A stretch of 64,000 nt of DNA from Streptomyces sp. NRRL F-2580 (lineage in GTDB: Bacteria; Actinomycetota; Actinomycetes; Streptomycetales; Streptomycetaceae): assembly GCF_000720115.1 (NCBI RefSeq), contig NZ_JOIR01000022.1, positions 1-64,000 of the forward strand. The letters are read 5' to 3'. Position 1 is the stretch's first letter. Each line of letters opens with the position of its first letter. The translations under genes and the position numbers were made by a program. The notes beneath the pieces were generated by a model. That model did not search any database. It saw only the letters and a program-made list of their open reading frames with translations, and was not told the origin of the DNA. Below are positions 59,664-64,000 of this stretch, piece after piece.

Positions 59664-61634
59664 ATGGCGTTCGCGAGGAGTCTGCTGCCCACCGTGCTCT
59701 CCCTGGCGCTGACCGGTCTGCCGGCCGCGCTCCCGGACACCGCGAAAGCCGCGGCCGCCGCGCTGTACGACGGCCAGGTTCGCCACGAGACCGCGCTGTT
59801 CAGCGTGAAGGCCGCCAACAACGCAGCCGCCCAGGAGTTCACGGTGACCGGAACCCGGCTCTCCCGGGTGAGCGTCTGGCTGGGCAGCGGGGCGGCGACG
59901 GGCACCGTGACCGCCCAGATCCGCGGGGTGCGTTCGGACGCGGGGTCGGTCATCGCCTCGCGGACCCTGACCCTCTCCGCCCTCGGCGGCGCCGGGGCCG
60001 GCTGGGTCGAATTCCCGGTCGACGCGGCCGTCACCCCGGGCACCACCTACTACCTGTTCCTCCAGGCGACCACCGCGGAGAACAAGCCGATCGCCTGGTA
60101 CGGCACCACACGTTCCGTGCCCGGCTCGCTGACCAGCTGGAACTACGACAGGGCGTACTGGGGCGGCTGGCACGCCTACACCTCCCGGCTGGCCTTCCAC
60201 GTCAATCCCGTCGGCAGCGAGCGGTGTGGGGAGACCGAGCCCTGCTACGTACCGGACTCCGCGCTCGCGGCCCGCACCTCGGGCCTGCTGACCAATCGGG
60301 TGGCCACCGAGGCCGTGCTGCCCTCCTTCGCGGTGGGCGCCTCGTACGTCGACGGGAGCAATGTGCTGCGCCTGCCCTCCGGCCGGTGGCGGTACCTGCC
60401 CGACGGGGCCACCGCGTCGACGGTCGTGGAGGCCGACGACCCGGGCGCCGTCGCGCAGGTCACCGAGAGCCGCGCATGGCTGGCCGCGGGCAGGGTGCCG
60501 GGGACCACCGTCGCGCAGCGGGCCGCGGCGCAGCGCGCCCTGCTGTCGATGCGGGCGCTGCTGAAGCCCAACGGCGCGTTCGCGGCGGGCTGGTCGCCGC
60601 CGTGGGAGTACTCCTGGCCGCGCGACGGCGCCTTCGCCGCGGCCGCGTTCGCCGCCACCGGGCACGACGAGGAGGCGTACCGGATCCTGGACTACGACGC
60701 GCTCACCCAGCGGGCCGACGGCACCTGGGAGGCCCGTACCAAGCTGGACGGCAGCGGGCCGCCGGACGCGCGCAAGTGGCAGCTGGACGGCAACGGCTGG
60801 GTGCCGTGGGCGACGTGGCAGTGGTACCGGGCGGCGCCGGCCGGCGACCGGGACGAACGGCTGCGCCGGCTCTACCCGATGGTACGGAAGGCGGCCGACT
60901 ACGCGGCGGGCTCCCTGGGCCCGGACGGGCTGCCCCCGGCGTCCCCGGACTACTGGGAGCTGGACACGACGACCGCCAACATCGGTACGGCCGCGCCCCT
61001 GCTCGCCGGTCTCAACGCCGCCGCCGACCTGGCCGCCCGGCTGGGCACGGCCGGGGACGCGGAGCGCTGGGGGGACGCGGCACGGCGGCTGTCCGCCGGG
61101 ATCGCCGCGCGCTTCGCCCCGCTGGGGTACCAGCGGACCGTGGACGGCCGGCACGGCCGGGACAGCGCGGTGGCCTTCATGGCGCCCCCGTTCAACGCCG
61201 CCCCGCCCGGTCTCGGCGCGGCCCTGGACTCCACCTACCGGGCGCTGCTGCTGCCCAACGGCGGCGTCTCGCCCGGCAACGACCCCTCCTTCAGCTGGGG
61301 GTCGTACGCGTGGACGGCCAGCACATCCTTCTTCGCCCTCGCCTGGTCCGGTACGGGCGAGCAGGCGAGGGCCGGCCGGGTGCTCGACTGGGTGCTGTCC
61401 AAGCGCAACGGGCTGGGCGAGCTCCCCGAAACGGTGAACGGTGCCGGCCTGCCGTCCTCGGTCGCGCCGCTGGGCTGGACGGACTCGCTGGTCGTGCTCG
61501 TCGCGCTGGCCCTGCAGGGCTCTCCGCAGCCGACCCCGCCGGCGCGGGCGGCGCGGGCGGTCACGGGCGGCGGCGGGCTTGGCGGGAATCCGACGCACGG
61601 ACCGGGTGGTACCGCCGCGGATTCAGTAACGTGA
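59664..61634 (+). CDS. Secreted glycoside hydrolase family 15 protein
   Basis: A 656-residue exported enzyme. A signal peptide (MAFARSLLPTVLSLALTGLP, cleaved near AKAAAA) precedes a beta-sandwich (about 40-175, VTGTRLSRVSVWLGSG, TTYYLFLQATTAENK) resembling a carbohydrate-binding module. From about 215 a GH15-type (alpha/alpha)6 barrel follows: WEYSWPRDGAFAAAAFAATG, DYWELDTTTANIG and GLGELPETVNG. The WPRDGAF loop and the Glu in the ELPE loop fit the substrate-binding and catalytic base positions of glucoamylase-like enzymes. It probably hydrolyses alpha-glucans or related glycans outside the cell. Confidence 0.85.
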   Translation: MAFARSLLPTVLSLALTGLPAALPDTAKAAAAALYDGQVRHETALFSVKAANNAAAQEFTVTGTRLSRVSVWLGSGAATGTVTAQIRGVRSDAGSVIASRTLTLSALGGAGAGWVEFPVDAAVTPGTTYYLFLQATTAENKPIAWYGTTRSVPGSLTSWNYDRAYWGGWHAYTSRLAFHVNPVGSERCGETEPCYVPDSALAARTSGLLTNRVATEAVLPSFAVGASYVDGSNVLRLPSGRWRYLPDGATASTVVEADDPGAVAQVTESRAWLAAGRVPGTTVAQRAAAQRALLSMRALLKPNGAFAAGWSPPWEYSWPRDGAFAAAAFAATGHDEEAYRILDYDALTQRADGTWEARTKLDGSGPPDARKWQLDGNGWVPWATWQWYRAAPAGDRDERLRRLYPMVRKAADYAAGSLGPDGLPPASPDYWELDTTTANIGTAAPLLAGLNAAADLAARLGTAGDAERWGDAARRLSAGIAARFAPLGYQRTVDGRHGRDSAVAFMAPPFNAAPPGLGAALDSTYRALLLPNGGVSPGNDPSFSWGSYAWTASTSFFALAWSGTGEQARAGRVLDWVLSKRNGLGELPETVNGAGLPSSVAPLGWTDSLVVLVALALQGSPQPTPPARAARAVTGGGGLGGNPTHGPGGTAADSVT

Positions 61635-61684
61635 TGCGCCTCTGAACGCGGGTCACGCGCGGGGGGTTTCGTCGGGAGGCGGAC

Positions 61685-62905
61685 ATGCGGGGCGGAACGG
61701 TTGCGGTGGTCGGCGGAAGCATCGCGGGCTGCGCCGTCGCCACGGCGGCGGCGCGGGCGGGCGCCGGCGAGGTCGTGGTGCTGGAGCGCACGCGCGGGCG
61801 GCTCGAGGACCGGGGCGTGGGCCTGTGCATCCACGACGAGCGGGCCGTGGAGCTCGGCGCGAGCGGGACGCTGCCCGCGGGGATCGCGGCGCACCGGCTG
61901 GAGCGGCGCCGCTGGGTGGTGCGGGACGACGCCGCGGGGCCGGGCGGGAGGGTGGTGTGGGAGCAGCCGTTCCCCTTCCACTCCTACCACTGGGGTCTGC
62001 TGTGGCGCGGGCTCCGGGAGTCGGTGCCGGGCTCGGTGGTCTACCGGCAGGGGGAGACGGTGACGGCCGTGGGGGCGGCCGGGACCGCGGGCGCCGAGGT
62101 GCGGCTCGCGGGCGGCTCCGTCGAGCGGTACGACCTGGTCGTCGGCGCCGACGGGTACCGCTCTGTGGTGCGCGAGGCGCTCTGCCCGCGGTCCCGGCCG
62201 CACTACGCCGGGTACGTGTGCTGGCGCGGGAACGTCGACGCGGCGCGGCTGGCGGTGCTCGGCAGCGAAGCGGACTCGGTGCCGGAGGCGGTGACCACGG
62301 TCTGCTTCGCGGGCGGCACCTGCGTGGTCTACCGCATCCCCGGGCCGGACGGGCCGCGGGTGAACTGGGTGCTCTACGCCCCGCCGCCGCGCGGCGGCGG
62401 GCTGCGCTTCGACGACGCGACGAGCTTCCCGCCGGGTGGGCTGACGCCCGAACTGGCGGAGCATCTCGGCGCGTTGCTCGACCGGGAGTTCCCGCCGTAC
62501 TGGGGGCGGGCGCTCGCGCTGACTCCTCCGGCGGACACCTTCGTGCAGCCCATCTACGACCTGGAGACGGCCCGCACCGCCGCGGGCCGGCTGCTGCTCG
62601 CGGGCGACGCGGCCACCGTCGTACGTCCGCACAACACGAGCGGCGCCGCCAAGGCCCTGCAGGATGCCACCGCCCTCGCCGAGGGGTGGCGCCGCGTCGG
62701 GTCCTTCGAGGAGCTGCTGCACGGCTACGAGGAGTCCCGCGGCGCCGCCGGACGGGAACTGGTCGCGCTGGCCCGACGGCTGGGCCGGGCCCAGGTCGAG
62801 GAGACCCCGGCCTGGGCGGCCATGGACGGCGGCGGGATGGCGGCGTGGTGGCAGGGCCAGCTGGCGGGGGCCCCGGGCATCGGGGGCCAGGCGATGGCTC
62901 CGTAG
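61685..62905 (+). CDS. FAD-dependent monooxygenase
   Basis: A 406-residue class A flavoprotein monooxygenase. The FAD motif GTVAVVGGSIAGCAVATAAA is at the N-terminus (GxGxxG-type: GGSIAG), DLVVGADGYRSVVREAL is the DG motif and GRLLLAGDAATVVRPHNTSG the GD motif. The substrate domain lacks distinctive features. Such enzymes hydroxylate aromatics or polyketides. Start ATG 61685. No biosynthetic partner is adjacent; its own terminator was not clear. Confidence 0.9.
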   Translation: MRGGTVAVVGGSIAGCAVATAAARAGAGEVVVLERTRGRLEDRGVGLCIHDERAVELGASGTLPAGIAAHRLERRRWVVRDDAAGPGGRVVWEQPFPFHSYHWGLLWRGLRESVPGSVVYRQGETVTAVGAAGTAGAEVRLAGGSVERYDLVVGADGYRSVVREALCPRSRPHYAGYVCWRGNVDAARLAVLGSEADSVPEAVTTVCFAGGTCVVYRIPGPDGPRVNWVLYAPPPRGGGLRFDDATSFPPGGLTPELAEHLGALLDREFPPYWGRALALTPPADTFVQPIYDLETARTAAGRLLLAGDAATVVRPHNTSGAAKALQDATALAEGWRRVGSFEELLHGYEESRGAAGRELVALARRLGRAQVEETPAWAAMDGGGMAAWWQGQLAGAPGIGGQAMAP

Positions 62906-62973
62906 ACCCGGCCCGGCCACCGCCCGCCCACCCGCCGAGCGCACGCCACCGACCACCCGCCGCCGCCCGTCGG

Positions 62974-63600
62974 CTACCGTCCGTTGATGACGGTGTTGCC
63001 GGTGATCGCGCCGTCCGCGCCGGAGACGGTGACCGCGTGGCGGACGCCGTCCGGTCCGAGGACCACGGCCAGCCATGCGCTGCCGCCGCCGTCCTGCGCG
63101 ATCACGCGCAGGCTCTCCACCTTCCCGCCCGTCACGGCCGCGGCGGCCTTGTCGGCCGCGTCCCCGATGGCGAGGGCGGGCAGGGGCGCCGGGGCGGCCT
63201 TGTGCAGTCCCCCCTTTCCACCGGGACCACCGGGAACTCCGGGTGCGTCCGGCGCGCCGGGACCGAAGAGCTCCGCACGCCGCTCGGACACCTGCGGACC
63301 GCCGCGGCCGTCCTTGCGCTCGTGGGGCGGTTCGACGCCCTGCGGGCCGTGCTTGAACCCGCCCTTCTCACCGGGCTCGGCCCACACGAGGCGCGGACCC
63401 CGTCCCCCGGGCCCGTCGTGGCGTTCGGCCACGGCGACCGCCGCCACTCCCCCGCCGACGACGACCACGGCCGCGCCCGCCACCACCCAGCGGGCGGTCT
63501 TGGTACGCGGCACCAGGCGGCCCAGGGCCGCTCGCTTGCGGGCTCCGGCCTCCGGCGCGGTCTCGGGCTGCTCGGACGGCGGCGGGACAGAATCAGACAT
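62974..63600 (-). CDS. PepSY-like membrane protein
   Basis: A 208-residue protein with one transmembrane helix (ARWVVAGAAVVVVGGGVAAV, about 37-56). The extracytoplasmic part contains a Gly/Pro-rich stretch (about 85-140) and a C-terminal PepSY-like domain: ALAIGDAADKAAAAVTGGKV, ESLRVIAQDGGGSAWLAVVL and GVRHAVTVSGADGAITGNTV. In Streptomyces such proteins often adjoin CseB/OmpR-type two-component systems and are their targets. It is divergent from the response regulator at 63736. Start ATG 63600. Confidence 0.82.
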   Translation of the reverse strand: MSDSVPPPSEQPETAPEAGARKRAALGRLVPRTKTARWVVAGAAVVVVGGGVAAVAVAERHDGPGGRGPRLVWAEPGEKGGFKHGPQGVEPPHERKDGRGGPQVSERRAELFGPGAPDAPGVPGGPGGKGGLHKAAPAPLPALAIGDAADKAAAAVTGGKVESLRVIAQDGGGSAWLAVVLGPDGVRHAVTVSGADGAITGNTVINGR

Positions 63601-63664
63601 ACAGGCACTCCTCAGAACAACCGGGCACCACGCCCGGCTCGGTCCCGAGCATGCTGAGCGCATG

Positions 63665-63701
63665 CTGAAGCCCCGCTGAAGCCACCTGAAGACCTCTTCA
63701 G
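63665..63701. promoter_or_regulatory. Direct CTGAAG repeats between PepSY-like and response regulator genes
   Basis: CTGAAG occurs at 63665-63670, 63676-63681 and 63686-63691, spaced 11 and 10 bases, with inverse CTTCAG at 63696-63701. Helical-turn spacing of direct repeats is typical of OmpR-family binding sites. The divergent response regulator is the natural candidate. Confidence 0.6.
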
Positions 63702-63735
63702 CCTGCGGTGGACAGGGCCTGAGATCCTGTCCGGC

Positions 63736-64000
63736 ATGCGCGTACTGGTGGTGGAGGACGAACGACGGCTGGCCGTGGCCCTGCAGCGGGGGCTCCAGTC
63801 GGAGGGATTCTCGGTGGACGTGGCCCTCGACGGGCCCCAGGGCCTGTGGATGGCCACCGAGCACGATTACGACCTGATCGTGCTCGACATCATGCTGCCC
63901 GGGCTGAACGGCTACCGGGTCTGCTCGAAGCTGCGCGCCGCCGGCAACGAGTCGGGGATCCTGATGCTCACGGCGAAGGACGGCGAGTACGACGAGGCGG
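63736..64000 (+). CDS. OmpR-family response regulator, cut by the window edge
   Basis: The first 88 residues of a receiver domain: MRVLVVEDERRLAVALQRGL, the acidic pair VEDE at 6-9, the phosphoacceptor region DLIVLDIMLPGLNGYRV (Asp51) and ILMLTAKDGEYDEA with conserved Thr and Lys (80, 82). The DNA-binding domain and the presumed histidine kinase gene lie beyond the window. It is divergent from a PepSY-like gene that is likely a target. Start ATG 63736. Confidence 0.92.
   Translation, partial: MRVLVVEDERRLAVALQRGLQSEGFSVDVALDGPQGLWMATEHDYDLIVLDIMLPGLNGYRVCSKLRAAGNESGILMLTAKDGEYDEA

Noticed and set aside
1..64000. CRISPR arrays, tRNA and rRNA genes
   Set aside because: No regularly spaced repeats, no cloverleaf-like sequences and no rRNA signature were noticed on reading either strand; a covariance search would be needed to exclude small RNAs.

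Overview
The window is very GC-rich (roughly 72% by eye), with almost exclusively G/C third codon positions and many GTG starts. It encodes a subtilisin inhibitor of the SSI family, DUF6193 and DUF4259 proteins, several SpoIIE-type phosphatases and a telomere-protein (Tap)-like fragment. This points to a Streptomyces-type actinomycete, probably an accessory or chromosome-arm region. No rRNA, tRNA or CRISPR array was seen. Species identity cannot be read from the window.

Layout. 1-11 kb is a worn region: a DUF4259 gene, a divergent LysR/SDR pair, a VOC protein, broken IS5- and IS630-type transposases, an ECF sigma gene that has lost its promoter-reading region 4, and an operon of an RsbQ-like hydrolase, an RsbP-like PAS-PP2C phosphatase and a frameshifted STAS protein. 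A piece of a conjugative relaxase follows, then a putative immunity protein and an NAD(P)H oxidoreductase that ends at a strong terminator. 12.5-20.0 kb holds the most striking locus: five translationally overlapping genes encoding a PaaK-like adenylating enzyme, an MFS exporter, a GNAT protein, a LuxE-like acyl-protein synthetase and a LuxC-like acyl reductase fused to a second PaaK-like module. It looks like a fatty- or aryl-acid activation and reduction pathway with no luciferase. 20.2-24.9 kb encodes a cellulose-synthase-like GT2 enzyme and a three-part acyltransferase-SGNH-GH16 fusion, probably for a surface polysaccharide, preceded by a candidate DasR-type operator.

25-36 kb: SSI-type inhibitor, lamin-tail secreted protein, ene-reductase with divergent MarR regulator and paired operators, DUF6193-P450 pair, M15 peptidase, broken phosphotransferase, DUF6131, LCP protein, and a PAS-GAF-PP2C phosphatase. 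36-41 kb: a degenerate reading frame, an aldo/keto reductase with divergent TetR regulator, a Tap-like fragment fused at a breakpoint to a truncated GlxA-type regulator, a saccharopine-dehydrogenase-like protein and a stub of another SpoIIE phosphatase. 41-54 kb: VOC, pyridoxamine-oxidase-like, DUF4232 lipoprotein, beta-propeller-like protein, class C serine hydrolase, GNAT, macrolide-type glycosyltransferase, lipoprotein, PadR regulator whose partner is cut to 21 codons, SAM methyltransferase beside a perfect palindrome, SnoaL-like, RidA, dienelactone hydrolase, an orphan PKS acyltransferase fragment and a CBM48 protein. 54-64 kb: a third SpoIIE phosphatase, PRC-barrel protein, a sigma factor-IclR-like operon led by a small TTA-containing frame, secreted GH15, FAD monooxygenase, a PepSY-like membrane protein and the start of an OmpR-type response regulator cut by the window edge.

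Two themes stand out. The first is stress/sigma signalling: three SpoIIE-type phosphatases plus one stub, STAS, RsbQ, and two sigma genes. The second is heavy gene decay by deletion, transposition and frameshift. Some single-base frameshifts could be sequence errors, but the truncations and internal deletions cannot.
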